A DNA stretch of 64,000 bases, taken from positions 434,001-498,000 of the forward strand of contig NZ_FNOG01000005.1 of assembly GCF_900106525.1 (NCBI RefSeq), written 5' to 3'. The notes under the pieces were generated by a model. That model did not search any database and was not told the origin of the DNA. It was given only the letters and a program-made list of their open reading frames with translations. Position 1 is the stretch's first letter, and every line of letters starts with the position of its first letter. Source of the stretch: Lysobacter enzymogenes. GTDB lineage: Bacteria > Pseudomonadota > Gammaproteobacteria > Xanthomonadales > Xanthomonadaceae. The position numbers and the translations under genes were made by a program. Below, piece by piece: positions 35,251 to 45,574 of the stretch.

Positions 35251-38200
35251 TCAGCGCGCGCCCAGGCCCAGATTGCGCATGACCTCGTCGATGCGCGAAT
35301 CGGCCGCGACCACGCCGGGACGCCGCAACAACAAGCGCTGCACCTCGCGCTGCGCATCGGCGGGCAAGGTTTCGATCCATTCCACCTGCCCCGCCAGCAA
35401 GCTCGCCACCGCGACGCCGTCGCGAAAGGCGATGCGCGCGCCGGGAATGCGCGGCACCTTGGCCCCGGCCAGCACGCTGCCGGTGAGGTTGAGCGGATCG
35501 GCCGCCGACACGCACACCACTTCGCCGTCGTGCTCGCGCTGGCGCACCTGGCGCAGCGCGCTGACCGCATCGGGCAAGGCGTACTGCTCGCCGGTCATGC
35601 CGCTGACGAAGCGCCCGCCGCGGATCTCGCCGCGCGCTTCCAGGCGCCGGTACACGCGCAGCAGGTCGCGCCACGGCGGCAGCCATGCCGCTTCGCGCTG
35701 GATCAGGCGCCAGAACACCACGCCGTAGCGCTCGAGCAGGCGCCAGGCGATGTGTTCGACCGACTCGGCGACCTGCGCGGACGCCTGCGCGGCCTCGCCC
35801 GGCAGCGAAGGTTCCGGCCGGGTCAGCGACCAACGGCCGGCGTCCTGCAGATCGGTCAGCAGCGCGCGGCGGCGGCGCTGGCCGTGGCTGCTGGCGCGCT
35901 TGGACGGCGGCACCAGCAAGGCGCGCAGGCCGGCGTAGCTGTCGCAGGTGATGCGCCCGCGCACCACCAGTTCGCCCAGCGCCTCTTCCAGTTCGGTGCG
36001 CAGCAGGTGCGCGGAGCGTTCGAGTTCGTCGAAGAACGAAGCGCCGCGCGCGGCCAGGGCGTCGAGCACGCGTTGCGCGCGCGAGGACACCGGCGCCGGG
36101 TCGGCGTTGCGGCCGGCGGCGCATTGCCAATCGGCCAGCGCGCGCCGCGGCAGCAGCACGATCGGGGTCTGGCGCACGCTCGGCACGCCCTGCGGCACCG
36201 CCGCTTCGGCGCCGGCGGCGGCGCTGTGCGGGCGCAGGCGCGCCCAGGTCACCCGGCCGGCCGCGCACAGTTCGTCGAGCCAGCCGGATTCGTAATCGCC
36301 GATGCGCGCCGGCAACAACTCGCCTTCCCACACCGAGGCCGGCGCCTCGAAGCCTTCCAGTTGCTCCAGCACCGCCTGCAGCGCCTGCGGGCCGCTCATG
36401 CGCGCGCGCCGCGACAGCTTCTGCCAGTCGAACAGGAAGCGCGCGTAGTCGCGCGGCGCCACCGGCTCGATCTCGCGGCGCAGGCGGCCGACCGTGTAGC
36501 GGTGGATGCGCGCGAGCAGATGCCGCTCGCACCATTGCTCGGCGCCGCCGAGCAGGCTGTCGGGATCGAAACGGCCGCGCATGACGTAGCCTTCCGATTC
36601 CAGCCGCAACAGCGCCAGTTCCACTTCGCCCGGTTCGCGTCGCGCATCGGCGGCCAACGCTGCGACCGTGGTCGGGCCCAGCGCGGTCAGGCGCGAACGC
36701 AGCGCTTCGATCAAGGCCGCGTCCTCGCTCCATTCGGCCTGGGCGTATTCCTGCGGCACCTGCACCGCCGGTTCGGCGTGCGCCTGCGGGAACAATGCGC
36801 GCGCCTGCGGCAGGCCTTCGGTGGCGACCCACCACGCCGCGGCTTCGTCGCCCGTGCGCAGGCGCAGCGCGGTGGCGCGGCCGGCCTCGGTCAGCGCGCG
36901 CAGCCACGCGCTCCAGCCATGCGTTTCGGCCTCGTCCGTGGTGACGAAGCCCAGGCCCATCAGCGCCTCGTGCATTTCGTCGGCGTCGCGCACTTCCGGC
37001 CAGGCTTCCGCGCGCACCGCGTCGATCGCCTGCGGATCCAGCCGGCCCAGATCGTCGGCGCTGTCGGCCTCGCCGTAGCGCCGCGCCATCACCGCCTGGG
37101 TGCGGCGCTCTTCGAGCGGCGCGTCGTCGAGGAAGGCGTACGGCTTGGCGTTGAGCGCCTCGGCGGCGATCGGCGACGGGCCGGTGACGTCGCGGCCGAG
37201 CACGCGGATCTCGCCGGCCTCCAGCCGCCGCAGCATGCGCAGCCAGCCATCGCTGTCCATCGCCTCATACAGGCAATCGTGCAGGGTCTGCGCGACCAGC
37301 GGATGCTCCGGCACCTCGCGCTCGCCGGCGAGGTTCTCGGCGCAGGCGACCTGGTCGGGGAACACCGTCGCCAGCAGATCCTCGCTCTTCATCCGCTGCA
37401 ACTGCGGTGCGACCTTCTTGCCGCCGACGAAGCGCGGCAGCGCCAGCGCGGTGGTGGCGACCCAGCGCCAGCGCGCGCCGAACAGCGGCGCGTCGAGCAG
37501 CGCCTGCACCAGCACGTCCAGCGCCGAGGCCGAATGCAGATAGCGCGCCACGTCCTCGAGTGGGAAGCTGTGGCTGGTCGACAGCGACAGCACGATCGCA
37601 TCCTCGGTGGCCGCGGCCTGCAATTCGAAGTTGAACTTGCGGCAGAAGCGCTTGCGCAGCGCCAATCCCCAAGCCTTGTTGATGCGGCTGCCGTAGGGCG
37701 AATGGATGACCAGCTGGGTGCCGCCGGATTCGTCGAAGAACCGTTCGAACACCAGGGTCTCCTGGGTCGGCACCAGCCCCAGCGCCTGGCGGGTGCGGCC
37801 GAGATAATCGGCCAGTTGCAGCGCGCCGGCGGGATCGAGCGCGAACTCGTCGGCGAGCAGGCGCGCCGCGCCGGCGCTGTCGCCGGCGCGCTCGAACGCG
37901 GCGTCGGCGGCCGCGCGCAGGCGCGAGACGCTGAGCGAGAGTTCGTCGCTGCGGCCCGGCGCTTCGCCGAGCCAGAACGGGATGTTCGGCGGCAGGCCTT
38001 GCGCGTCTTCCACCCGCACCCGGCCCGGCTCGACCCGCAGGATGCGGTAGCTGGCGTTACCGAGCTGGAACACGTCGCCGCCGATGCTCTCGATCGCGAA
38101 GTCCTCGTTGACGCTGCCGATCACCTGCGCTTCGGGTTCCAGCACCACCGCGTAGTCGCCGGTGTCGGGAATGGTGCCGCCGGACATCACCGCGGTCATG

Positions 38201-39666
38201 CGCGCGCCGCGCCGCGCGCGCAGGCGCTGGTGCACGGCGTCGCGATGCAGATACGCCGCGCGCGGCCCGCGCCGGGTGGTGAAGCCGTCGGCGAGCATGC
38301 GCACGATTTCGTCGAAGCGCTTGCGCTCCAGTTGCGCATACGGCCAGGCGCGGCGCAGGCAGGCGAGCAGTTCGTCCTCGCCGCAGTCGCGCATCGAGGC
38401 TTCGGCGACGATCTGCTGGGCCAGCACGTCCAGCGGCGCCGGCGGGATGCGCAAGGCGTCGAGCTCGCCGCGGCGCACGCTGTCGAGCAGCGCCGCGCAT
38501 TCGACCAGATCCTCGCGCGAGGACGGGAACAGCCGCCCCTTGGGCACGCCGCCGACATGATGGCCGGCGCGGCCGACGCGCTGCAGGAACGCGGCGATGG
38601 CGCGCGGCGACCCGAGCTGGCAGACCAGATCGACATCGCCGATGTCGATGCCCAGCTCCAGCGACGCCGTCGCGACCAGCACGCGCAATTGCCCGCGCTT
38701 GAGCCGCTGTTCGGCGTCCAGGCGCAACTCGCGCGACAGGCTGCCGTGATGCGCGGCCACCGCCTCTTTTCCGAGCTTGTCGGCCAGGTGCTTGGCCGCG
38801 CGCTCGGCCATGCGCCGGGTGTTGACGAACACCAAGGTGGTGCGGTGCTGCTCGACCAGCGCGGCCAGGCGCGCGTACACCTCGTCCCATTGGTCGTGCG
38901 ACATCACCGCGCTCAGCGGCGAGCCGGGCAGCTCCAGGGCCAGGTCGCGGCGCTTGTCGTAGCCGATGTCGACGATGGCGCAATCGGGCGTGCCGTCGGC
39001 GGCGACCGCCTCGGTGCCGACCAAAAAGCGCGCGACTTCGGCGATGGGCTTTTGCGTCGCCGACAGGCCGATCCGCACCGGCGGCTGCGGGCACAGTTCG
39101 CGCAGGCGTTCCAGGCTCAGGCTCAGGTGGCTGCCGCGCTTGTCGTCGGCCACGGCGTGGATTTCGTCGACGATCACCGAACGCACGGTGGACAGCATCG
39201 CCCGACCCGATTCGGAACCCAGCAGCACGTACAGCGATTCGGGCGTGGTCACCAGGATGTGCGGCGGGCGCTTGCGCATCGCGGTGCGCTCGCCGGCCGG
39301 GGTGTCGCCGGTGCGCACCGCGGTGCGGATGCCGGGGTCGGCCAGGCCCATGCGCTGCAGTTGTTCGGCGATGCCGGCCAGCGGCGCGTCCAGGTTGAGG
39401 TGGATATCGTTGGACAACGCCTTCAGCGGCGAAACGTAGACCACCTGGGTCTCGTCGCGCAGGCCGTGCTCGAGCCCTTCGCGCACCAGCGCGTCGATCG
39501 CGGCCAGGAACGCGGTCAGGGTCTTGCCCGAACCGGTCGGCGCGGCGACCAGGGTGTTGCGGCCGGCGCGGATGTTCGGCCAAGCCAGTTCCTGGGCGCG
39601 GGTCGGCGCCGGGAACGCAGCGCGGAACCAGGCGGCGATGGCGGGATGGAAGGCGTCTAGCACCAT
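35251..39666 (-). CDS. lhr: Large DEAD/DEAH helicase, Lhr type
   Basis: The 1471-residue protein belongs to the long Lhr group of ATP-dependent helicases (E. coli Lhr is about 1540 residues). The start has [10 protein letters not shown] (Q-motif-like), Walker A APTGSGKT (42-49), DEIH box (167-170), GLSATQ and QRVGRAGHH. The extended C-terminal winged-helix and Lhr-specific domains follow through to [14 protein letters not shown] and a last [17 protein letters not shown] block. Lhr proteins move on DNA or RNA and have been linked to repair. The frame extends 21 codons upstream to 39729, and I prefer the Met at 39666. Neither start has a good ribosome site. Transcribed alone. Confidence 0.92.
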   Translation of the reverse strand: MVLDAFHPAIAAWFRAAFPAPTRAQELAWPNIRAGRNTLVAAPTGSGKTLTAFLAAIDALVREGLEHGLRDETQVVYVSPLKALSNDIHLNLDAPLAGIAEQLQRMGLADPGIRTAVRTGDTPAGERTAMRKRPPHILVTTPESLYVLLGSESGRAMLSTVRSVIVDEIHAVADDKRGSHLSLSLERLRELCPQPPVRIGLSATQKPIAEVARFLVGTEAVAADGTPDCAIVDIGYDKRRDLALELPGSPLSAVMSHDQWDEVYARLAALVEQHRTTLVFVNTRRMAERAAKHLADKLGKEAVAAHHGSLSRELRLDAEQRLKRGQLRVLVATASLELGIDIGDVDLVCQLGSPRAIAAFLQRVGRAGHHVGGVPKGRLFPSSREDLVECAALLDSVRRGELDALRIPPAPLDVLAQQIVAEASMRDCGEDELLACLRRAWPYAQLERKRFDEIVRMLADGFTTRRGPRAAYLHRDAVHQRLRARRGARMTAVMSGGTIPDTGDYAVVLEPEAQVIGSVNEDFAIESIGGDVFQLGNASYRILRVEPGRVRVEDAQGLPPNIPFWLGEAPGRSDELSLSVSRLRAAADAAFERAGDSAGAARLLADEFALDPAGALQLADYLGRTRQALGLVPTQETLVFERFFDESGGTQLVIHSPYGSRINKAWGLALRKRFCRKFNFELQAAATEDAIVLSLSTSHSFPLEDVARYLHSASALDVLVQALLDAPLFGARWRWVATTALALPRFVGGKKVAPQLQRMKSEDLLATVFPDQVACAENLAGEREVPEHPLVAQTLHDCLYEAMDSDGWLRMLRRLEAGEIRVLGRDVTGPSPIAAEALNAKPYAFLDDAPLEERRTQAVMARRYGEADSADDLGRLDPQAIDAVRAEAWPEVRDADEMHEALMGLGFVTTDEAETHGWSAWLRALTEAGRATALRLRTGDEAAAWWVATEGLPQARALFPQAHAEPAVQVPQEYAQAEWSEDAALIEALRSRLTALGPTTVAALAADARREPGEVELALLRLESEGYVMRGRFDPDSLLGGAEQWCERHLLARIHRYTVGRLRREIEPVAPRDYARFLFDWQKLSRRARMSGPQALQAVLEQLEGFEAPASVWEGELLPARIGDYESGWLDELCAAGRVTWARLRPHSAAAGAEAAVPQGVPSVRQTPIVLLPRRALADWQCAAGRNADPAPVSSRAQRVLDALAARGASFFDELERSAHLLRTELEEALGELVVRGRITCDSYAGLRALLVPPSKRASSHGQRRRRALLTDLQDAGRWSLTRPEPSLPGEAAQASAQVAESVEHIAWRLLERYGVVFWRLIQREAAWLPPWRDLLRVYRRLEARGEIRGGRFVSGMTGEQYALPDAVSALRQVRQREHDGEVVCVSAADPLNLTGSVLAGAKVPRIPGARIAFRDGVAVASLLAGQVEWIETLPADAQREVQRLLLRRPGVVAADSRIDEVMRNLGLGAR

Positions 39667-39929
39667 GGGCGGCGGCCTGCGGGCGACGGCGATGCGGGGA
39701 GAGTCCCGAAATGGGGGCGATTGTGGCATTGGCCAGCCTGCGGCCGCGCCGTCTCAGTCTGTGCGACTGAACGATTTACCGACCGGTCCTGCGACTGAAC
39801 GGGGAGCGCGGCCGCGGGTTCCGCCCGCCTCCCCGCCGAAGCGCCACGTTACCGGCCCGCGATCACATTTTTTTACACCGGCCCGTCTTAGCTTCGAACC
39901 CGACGCTTCCCCGTCCCACCGAGCGCCGC

Positions 39930-40322
39930 ATGAACGCGCCCCCCTTCCATCGCTATCGCCTCCCCGCGCTGATGCTGGCGGCGATGACAGGATGCACCGC
40001 GATGAGCACCCCGCCCGACGCCCGCTTCGACCCGCAACAGACCGCGCAACGCGCGCAGCAGCAACTCGGCGGCCTGCTGCCGCCCGGCACGCCGCTGCCG
40101 CAGGCGCGGCGCGACCTGTCGGCGCAGGGATTCGACTGCAAGGACGCCGCCGCAGGCCAAGGCGCGCTGCTGTGCACCTTGCAGCCGCCGCCGGCCGCGG
40201 CGACGACGCCGGTCACCGCCGCGCCGACGCCGGTCACTTGGCTGTTGACCGTGGACTCCAGCGACGGCCAGTCGGTCGCGGGCCTGCGCATCCAACGATT
40301 CCCGCCCGACCTCGGCCACTGA
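39930..40322 (+). CDS. Lipoprotein, candidate immunity protein for the adjacent XVIPCD effector
   Basis: The 130-residue protein has a basic start, hydrophobic segment and lipobox MTGC with lipid Cys22 followed by Thr, so it should go to the outer membrane. The mature part (residues 23-130) includes DPQQTAQRAQQQLGGLLPPG, two Cys (ARRDLSAQGFDCK, ALLCTLQPPP) and a closing beta segment (TWLLTVDSSDGQSVAGLRIQ). The stop is 36 bases before the XVIPCD gene, in the same direction. In the Xanthomonas/Lysobacter killing type IV system, each effector is paired with a lipoprotein or periplasmic immunity protein. The pairing here is inferred from order and lipobox only. Confidence 0.6.
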   Translation: MNAPPFHRYRLPALMLAAMTGCTAMSTPPDARFDPQQTAQRAQQQLGGLLPPGTPLPQARRDLSAQGFDCKDAAAGQGALLCTLQPPPAAATTPVTAAPTPVTWLLTVDSSDGQSVAGLRIQRFPPDLGH

Positions 40323-40358
40323 CGCCGAAGGCGGCATCGACCCGACAGGAGGCCGGGC

Positions 40359-41579
40359 ATGGCCGAGCAACCGCAAGCCAGCATCATCGTCGGCGCCAGC
40401 CCGGTCGCGGGCGGCCAGCGCCATACCTATTTGCTGTTCCAGCGCTCCGATGGCAGCCAAGTGGTGCTGCGCGGTGGGCCGGACGCGCGCGCCGAAGGCA
40501 ACGACATCGGCAACCTGGTCGGCAGCACCGTGCTGGGCTCGGACAATTTCGGCCGGATCCGGGTCGACGCGGCGCCGTACGTGCCGCCTTACGACGCCTA
40601 TTTCCAGCGCCGCGCCGACGGCCAATACCAGCCGGTGCCGGTCGCCGGCGCCGATCCCGCCGATCCCTCGCTGGCGCGCGATGCGCAGGGCCGGCCGGTG
40701 CGCCAGACCATGGTCGCGCCGGATTGGCCGCAACCGGGCGAGCATCACGAACGCCGCACGGTGTGGACCGGCACCGACGCCGAACTGGAGGCCAAGCTGC
40801 GCGCCGCAGGGCGCGCCGGCCAGCAGATCAACGACGCGGGGCTGGAGTATTCGCCGCTGTACAACAACAGCAACGGCGTCACCAGCAATCTCATGCGCGC
40901 CGCCGGGATCACCCCGCAACTGCCGCTGGGCGCCGACGGCAAGCCGGTAGGCGCGCCGAACTTCGGCCAGGACCTGTATCGCGACGTGGGCGCGTTGTCG
41001 AACCGCAGCGGCTACCACTTCAACGGCACGCAGTGGACCGGCGAGGACGGGCGGAAGATCCAGCCGCCGCATTCCGGCCAGCCGGTGGTGCCGCTCAATC
41101 CCAACGAGCGGCCGCCGCGCGGCTCGTTCGACATCAGCGCGTTGCCGCCGCAGGACGGCGACCGCGATGGGCGCGCTGCCGACATGCGCGCTCCTGGTCA
41201 TCGCGACAACCCGATCTACCAACAGGCCTTCGCCGGCGTCCAGGGCCTGAACTGCGCGCGCGGCGACGACCCGCAAGGCCACGACCAACGGGTCGCGGCG
41301 GCGCTGGCGGTCGAATGCCGCGGCGCGGGGCTGCAACAGATCGCGGGCGTAACCCAGAGTCCCGACGGCACCCGCGCGTTCGCCCACGACCAGACCGACC
41401 CACGCGCGCCGTGGACGCTGCATGCGAACGTGGACATCGCCGTGGCCGCACAGCAACCGGTGGAACAGAGCAATCAGCGGCTGGCGCAGCTCAACGCCCA
41501 GTCCGACGCGGTCCGCCAGACCGCCGCCCCGGCCCAGAGCGCCGAGGAGCCCGGCCGCGGCGCCCCGCGCATGGCCTGA
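40359..41579 (+). CDS. XVIPCD-containing protein, candidate type IV secretion (killing) effector
   Basis: The 406-residue protein ends in a domain (about 283-380) that fits the XVIPCD pattern, the signal recognised by VirD4 in the bacteria-killing type IV system of Xanthomonadaceae: NPIYQQAFAGV, HDQRVAAALAVECRGAGLQQ, QSPDGTRAFAHDQTDP, HANVDIAVAAQQPVEQSNQ. The N-terminal part (1-280) has no family I recognise. It has an NNSNGVTSNLMRAAG segment (169-183) that could be a catalytic-like core, but the fold and reaction are unknown. No signal peptide, as expected for such effectors. A purine-rich site (aggaggccggg) precedes the ATG. The upstream lipoprotein is the likely immunity partner. The T4SS itself is not in this window. 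Confidence 0.8.
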   Translation: MAEQPQASIIVGASPVAGGQRHTYLLFQRSDGSQVVLRGGPDARAEGNDIGNLVGSTVLGSDNFGRIRVDAAPYVPPYDAYFQRRADGQYQPVPVAGADPADPSLARDAQGRPVRQTMVAPDWPQPGEHHERRTVWTGTDAELEAKLRAAGRAGQQINDAGLEYSPLYNNSNGVTSNLMRAAGITPQLPLGADGKPVGAPNFGQDLYRDVGALSNRSGYHFNGTQWTGEDGRKIQPPHSGQPVVPLNPNERPPRGSFDISALPPQDGDRDGRAADMRAPGHRDNPIYQQAFAGVQGLNCARGDDPQGHDQRVAAALAVECRGAGLQQIAGVTQSPDGTRAFAHDQTDPRAPWTLHANVDIAVAAQQPVEQSNQRLAQLNAQSDAVRQTAAPAQSAEEPGRGAPRMA

Positions 41580-41610
41580 GCGGGCGCGGTCTCACGCCGC
41601 ACATTCAACC

Positions 41611-41641
41611 TTGACCTTACCATCATGGGAAACCCCACCCT
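41611..41641 (+). promoter_or_regulatory. Candidate CueR-controlled promoter of copA
   Basis: A TTGACC -35 box (41611-41616) is followed by a dyad centred on ccatcatgg (41620-41628) inside the stretch ttgaccttaccatcatggga, matching the general layout of CueR operators (long spacer between -35 and -10). A weak -10-like accctg lies about 20 bases on. The copA ATG follows at 41672 with a gggag site. CueR binding is inferred from the adjacent CueR-like gene. Confidence 0.55.
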
Positions 41642-41671
41642 GTGCGGCATCGAGCCAAACGGGAGTCCCCC

Positions 41672-44152
41672 ATGAACGCGACCGCCGTACCCAACCCTGC
41701 CCTGCAACGCCTGCGTTTCGATATCGCCGGCATGACCTGCGGCTCCTGCGTGGGCCGCATCGAGAAGGCCTTGCGCGCCCTGCCCGGGGTCGCCGAGGCC
41801 ACGGTCAACCTGGCCACCGAAAGCGCCGAGGTGGCGCACGAGCCCTCGCTCGGCCCGGCCGAGATCGTCGCCGCGGTGACCGCCGCCGGCTACAGCGTGC
41901 CGACCCGCCAGACCACCCTGGAAGTCAGCGGCATGACCTGCGGCTCCTGCGTGGGCCGGATCGAAAAGGCGCTGCGCGCGGTGCCGGGGGTGATCGCGGC
42001 CACGGTCAACCTGGCGACCGAGCGCGCCCAGGTCGAGGCGGTGGGCGTGGTCGAGCCGGCCGCGCTGATCGCCGCGGTCGCCCGCGCCGGCTATCAGGCG
42101 CGGCTGCCCGGTGGCGACGGCCCCGGCAGCCCGGACGGCGGCGGCACGGCCGCGCACGACGCGAGCGGCGGCGCCGACCCCGCGCACGCCGGCGACATCG
42201 ATGCGCGCGAAGCCCAGGCCCAGGCCGCGCTGTCGCGCCAGACCCGCCATCTGCTGATCGCCGCGGCGCTGACCTTGCCCCTGGTCGCGCCAATGATCGG
42301 CCTGCTGTTCGGCAAGCACTGGATGCTGCCCGGCTGGGTCCAGTTCGCCCTGGCCACGCCGGTGCAGTTCTGGCTCGGCGCGCGCTTCTACCGCGCCGGC
42401 TGGGCCGCGCTGCGCGCCGGCAGCGGCAACATGGACTTGCTGGTCGCGCTCGGCACCAGCGCCGGTTACGGCCTGAGCCTGTACCACCTGCTGCGCGGCG
42501 AGACGATGGCGCTGTACTTCGAGACCTCGGCCGCGATCGTCACCCTGATCCTGCTCGGCAAGTGGCTGGAAGCGCGGGCCAAGCGCCAGACCACCGCGGC
42601 GATCCGCGCGCTGCAGGCGCTGCGGCCCTCGCGCGCGCGGGTGCTGCGCGACGGCGGCGAACGCGAGATCGCCATCGGCGAATTGCGCGTGGGCGATCTG
42701 GTGATCGTGCTGCCGGGCGAGCGCATTCCCGCCGACGGCCGCATCCGCGACGGCCGCACCCACGCCGACGAATCGCTGATCACCGGCGAATCGCTGCCGG
42801 TGGCGCGCGGCGAAGGCGACAAGGTCACCGGCGGCGCGGTCAACGGCGAAGGCCGGATCGTGGTGGAAACCCTAGCCGTGGGCGCGGAAAGCGCGCTGGC
42901 GCGGATCATCCGCCTGGTCGAGGACGCGCAGGCCAAGAAGGCGCCGATCCAGCGCCTGGTCGACCGGGTCAGCGCGGTGTTCGTGCCGGTGGTGATCGCG
43001 CTGGCCGTGTTGACCCTGCTCGGCTGGGGCCTGTACAGCGGCGACTGGAGCCAGGCGCTGCTGCACGCGGTGGCGGTGCTGGTGATCGCCTGTCCGTGCG
43101 CGCTGGGACTGGCCACGCCGACCGCGATCATGGCCGGCACCGGCGTGGCCGCGCGCCACGGCATCCTGATCAAGGACGCCGAAGCGCTGGAGAACGCGCA
43201 CCGCATCGGCATCGTCGCCTTCGACAAGACCGGCACCCTGACCGAGGGCAAGCCGGTGCTGGCGCAGTGGATCGCCGGCGACGGCGACCGCGCCGGCCTG
43301 CTGGCGCGCGCCGCCGCGCTGCAATCGGGCAGCGAGCATCCGCTGGCCCAGGCGGTGTTGAACGCGGCCGCGAGCGAACGCGTCGCCGTCGCCACCGCCG
43401 CGCAGGTGCGCGCGGTGCCGGGCCGCGGCGTGCGCGGCAACGTCGCCGGCGAAGCGCTGGCGCTGGGCAGCACGCGCATGCTGGAAGAAGCCGGCGCCGA
43501 CCTCGGCGCGCTGCGCGCGCAGGCGCGCGAGCTGGCCGATCTCGGCCACAGCGTGTCGTGGCTGGCGCGCGAACGCCTGGGCGCCGCGCCGCAGGTGCTG
43601 GGCCTGCTCGCGTTCCGCGATGCGCCGCGTCCTGGCGCGCGCGCGGCGATCGCGCGCCTGCACGCGCTGGGCCTGCGCACGGCGATGATCTCCGGCGACC
43701 ACGCCGGCGCCGCCAACGCGGTGGCGCAGCAGCTCGGCATCGACGATGTGCGCTCGGACGTGTTGCCCGAGCAGAAGGCCGCCGCCGTCGCCGACCTGGC
43801 CAAGGCCGGCGCGGTGGCGATGGTCGGCGACGGCGTCAACGACGCACCGGCGCTGGCCGCGGCCGATGTCGGCATCGCCATGGGCAGCGGCACCGACGTG
43901 GCGATGCAGGCCGCCGGCATCACCCTGATGCGCGCCGAGCCGGGCCTGGTCGCCGACGCCATCGCCATTTCCCGCCGCACCACCCGCAAGATCCGCCAGA
44001 ATCTGTTCTGGGCCTTCGGCTACAACGTCGTGGGCATTCCGCTGGCCGCGTTCGGCCTGCTCGATCCGGTGTTCGCCGCCGCGGCGATGGCGTTCTCCAG
44101 CGTCAGCGTGCTCGGCAACACCTTGCTGCTGCGTCGCTGGAGGCCGGCATGA
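41672..44152 (+). CDS. copA: Copper-exporting P1B-type ATPase (CopA)
   Basis: The 826-residue pump moves Cu(I) from cytoplasm to periplasm. Two N-terminal metal-binding domains carry MTCGSC (Cys23/26 and Cys90/93). A hydrophilic linker rich in Gly/Asp follows, then eight membrane helices with the CPC copper motif ([14 protein letters not shown]), the phosphorylation site DKTGTLTEG, the HP motif (SEHPLAQA), ATP-binding [12 protein letters not shown] and the C-terminal NALLL-like region. All key residues are intact. A CueR-type dyad precedes it and the CueR-like gene starts at its stop (ATGA overlap), so copper controls its own exporter. Confidence 0.95.
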   Translation: MNATAVPNPALQRLRFDIAGMTCGSCVGRIEKALRALPGVAEATVNLATESAEVAHEPSLGPAEIVAAVTAAGYSVPTRQTTLEVSGMTCGSCVGRIEKALRAVPGVIAATVNLATERAQVEAVGVVEPAALIAAVARAGYQARLPGGDGPGSPDGGGTAAHDASGGADPAHAGDIDAREAQAQAALSRQTRHLLIAAALTLPLVAPMIGLLFGKHWMLPGWVQFALATPVQFWLGARFYRAGWAALRAGSGNMDLLVALGTSAGYGLSLYHLLRGETMALYFETSAAIVTLILLGKWLEARAKRQTTAAIRALQALRPSRARVLRDGGEREIAIGELRVGDLVIVLPGERIPADGRIRDGRTHADESLITGESLPVARGEGDKVTGGAVNGEGRIVVETLAVGAESALARIIRLVEDAQAKKAPIQRLVDRVSAVFVPVVIALAVLTLLGWGLYSGDWSQALLHAVAVLVIACPCALGLATPTAIMAGTGVAARHGILIKDAEALENAHRIGIVAFDKTGTLTEGKPVLAQWIAGDGDRAGLLARAAALQSGSEHPLAQAVLNAAASERVAVATAAQVRAVPGRGVRGNVAGEALALGSTRMLEEAGADLGALRAQARELADLGHSVSWLARERLGAAPQVLGLLAFRDAPRPGARAAIARLHALGLRTAMISGDHAGAANAVAQQLGIDDVRSDVLPEQKAAAVADLAKAGAVAMVGDGVNDAPALAAADVGIAMGSGTDVAMQAAGITLMRAEPGLVADAIAISRRTTRKIRQNLFWAFGYNVVGIPLAAFGLLDPVFAAAAMAFSSVSVLGNTLLLRRWRPA

Positions 44153-44187
44153 ACGCCGCCGCGCCCTGGCTGAGGAGTTCCAAGCCG

Positions 44188-44652
44188 ATGAACCGTCACG
44201 TTTCCGCGCCCGAACTGGCCCAGGCCAAGGCCGAGGGCCTGCACAACATCGGCGAGGCCGCGCAGCTCAGCGGGGTCAGCGCCAAGATGATCCGCCACTA
44301 CGAGAGCATCCGTCTGATTCCCGAGGCCGGCCGCAGCGTCGCCGGCTATCGCCTTTATAGCGACGCCGACCTGCACCGGCTGCGCTTCATCAAGCGCTCG
44401 CGCTCGCTGGGGTTTTCGATCAAGCAGATCGAGACCTTGCTGGGGCTGTGGGACAACCGCTCGCGCGAGAGCGCCGAGGTCAAGCGGCTGGCGCTGGACC
44501 ACGCCGCCGAGCTGGCCGAGAAGGTGCGCGAGATGCAGACCATGCAACGCACGCTGGAAGAGCTGGCGCGCCAGTGCCACGGCGATGAGCGGCCGGACTG
44601 TCCGATCCTGCAGGATCTGGCGGCGGAGTGTTGCGAGAGCGGCAAGGCGTAG
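44188..44652 (+). CDS. cueR: Cu(I)-responsive MerR regulator (CueR-like)
   Basis: The 154-residue MerR protein has an N-terminal winged helix (NIGEAAQLSGVSAKMIRHYE, 20-39; IRLIPEAGRSVAGYRLY), a long dimer helix and a metal loop CHGDERPDC (Cys130-x7-Cys138), the CueR-type Cu(I)/Ag(I) site. The tail ends ECCESGKA, adding two more Cys. A gaggag site (44172-44177) fits a start at 44188. An ATG at 44149 would overlap the copA stop (ATGA) and give 13 more residues ([13 protein letters not shown]). It should sense cytoplasmic copper and activate copA. Confidence 0.92.
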   Translation: MNRHVSAPELAQAKAEGLHNIGEAAQLSGVSAKMIRHYESIRLIPEAGRSVAGYRLYSDADLHRLRFIKRSRSLGFSIKQIETLLGLWDNRSRESAEVKRLALDHAAELAEKVREMQTMQRTLEELARQCHGDERPDCPILQDLAAECCESGKA

Positions 44653-44714
44653 CGGCGCGGTTCGCGCGTGTTGCGGTGGTCGGGCGTTGGCAGGGTTCGT
44701 CGTGGTTGGGTTGA

Positions 44715-44779
44715 CGCGGTCGCGGCTCGCGCCGCTCCTACATGGGCTACCTGTAGGAGCGGCGCGAGCCGCGACCGCG
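44715..44779. terminator. Perfect 28-base inverted repeat (family B) between convergent genes
   Basis: Left arm 44715-44742 and right arm 44752-44779 are exact complements (28 bases) with a nine-base loop (tgggctacc). It lies between the CueR gene and the end of the SDR gene. No T run follows, so this is a hairpin of repeat family B that may serve as a terminator or mRNA end. Confidence 0.7.
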
Positions 44780-44807
44780 ACACCGCGAATACGGCGAAAC
44801 CCACGCT

Positions 44808-45563
44808 TCAGTTGAGCCTGGCCACCCACGACAACGGCGCGCGCTTCATCCACCAGCCCACCGCCGCCCACGGCCACCACGGCACGTAGGCCTTGTTCTT
44901 TTCCTTCTCGATCGCGCGCGCCAGCAAACGGCAGCCGGTCGCCTCGTCGATGATGAAAGGCGTGTGCGCCGCCGGCGCGCCCTCGTTCATTTCGGTGCGG
45001 ATGTAGCCGGGAAAGATCGTGCTGATCCGGATCGACGGCTTGCGCAGCATGTCGGTGCGGATGCCTTCGGCCAGCGCCGCGACGCCGGCCTTGCTCGCGG
45101 CGTAGGCGGTCAGCCCGCCGCGCAGGCCGCGCATCGCGCTCATCGAGGAAATCAGCACCAGATGGCCCTGACCTGCGGCGCGGAAGATTTCCATCGCCGC
45201 CTCGCACTGGGCCAGCGCGGCGAGGAAATTGGTCTCGACGATGGCGCGGTTCAGGGCGAACTGGCCCTTGCCGACCGGCGCGCCCTGGCCGATGCCGGCG
45301 TTGACCACGACCCGGTCGAGGCCGCCGAGTTCGTCGCGCAATTCGCCGAACACCCGGAACACCGCGTCGTGGTCGGTCACGTCCAGGCTGCGCACGGCCA
45401 CGCGGATGCCGGGATGCTCGGCTTCGAGTTCGGTCTTGAGCGCTTCGAGCCGGTCCAGGCGCCGCGCGCACAGGGCGAGGTCGCGGCCGGCGCGGGCGAA
45501 TTCGCGGGCCATGCCGCGGCCCAGGCCGGAACTGGCGCCGGTGATGAGGATGCGCTTGCGCAT
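44808..45563 (-). CDS. Short-chain dehydrogenase/reductase (SDR), last gene of the acyl-CoA operon
   Basis: The 251-residue classical SDR has the NAD(P) loop TGASSGLG (8-15), NAG (88-90), Ser in LISSMS and the active-site YAASK (Tyr154, Lys158). The end carries a hydrophobic, Trp-rich tail (YVPWWPWAAVGWWMKRAP), unusual for the family and possibly membrane-associated. The substrate is unknown; an acyl-CoA hydroxyl or ketone would fit the operon. The start at 45563 lies 11 bases after the upstream histidine phosphatase gene, so it should be co-transcribed. Confidence 0.88.
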   Translation of the reverse strand: MRKRILITGASSGLGRGMAREFARAGRDLALCARRLDRLEALKTELEAEHPGIRVAVRSLDVTDHDAVFRVFGELRDELGGLDRVVVNAGIGQGAPVGKGQFALNRAIVETNFLAALAQCEAAMEIFRAAGQGHLVLISSMSAMRGLRGGLTAYAASKAGVAALAEGIRTDMLRKPSIRISTIFPGYIRTEMNEGAPAAHTPFIIDEATGCRLLARAIEKEKNKAYVPWWPWAAVGWWMKRAPLSWVARLN

Positions 45564-45574
45564 GACGGTCGGCC

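Noticed and set aside
35530..39660. A 1376-codon open frame antisense to the Lhr helicase
   Set aside because: The translation is Arg/Gln/His/Ala-rich with no motif, whereas the minus strand encodes an intact helicase with Walker A, DEIH and QRVGRAGHH.
41642..41671. Upstream ATG for copA at 41642
   Set aside because: It lies immediately after the likely -10 region and lacks a ribosome site; 41672 has gggag at a suitable distance.
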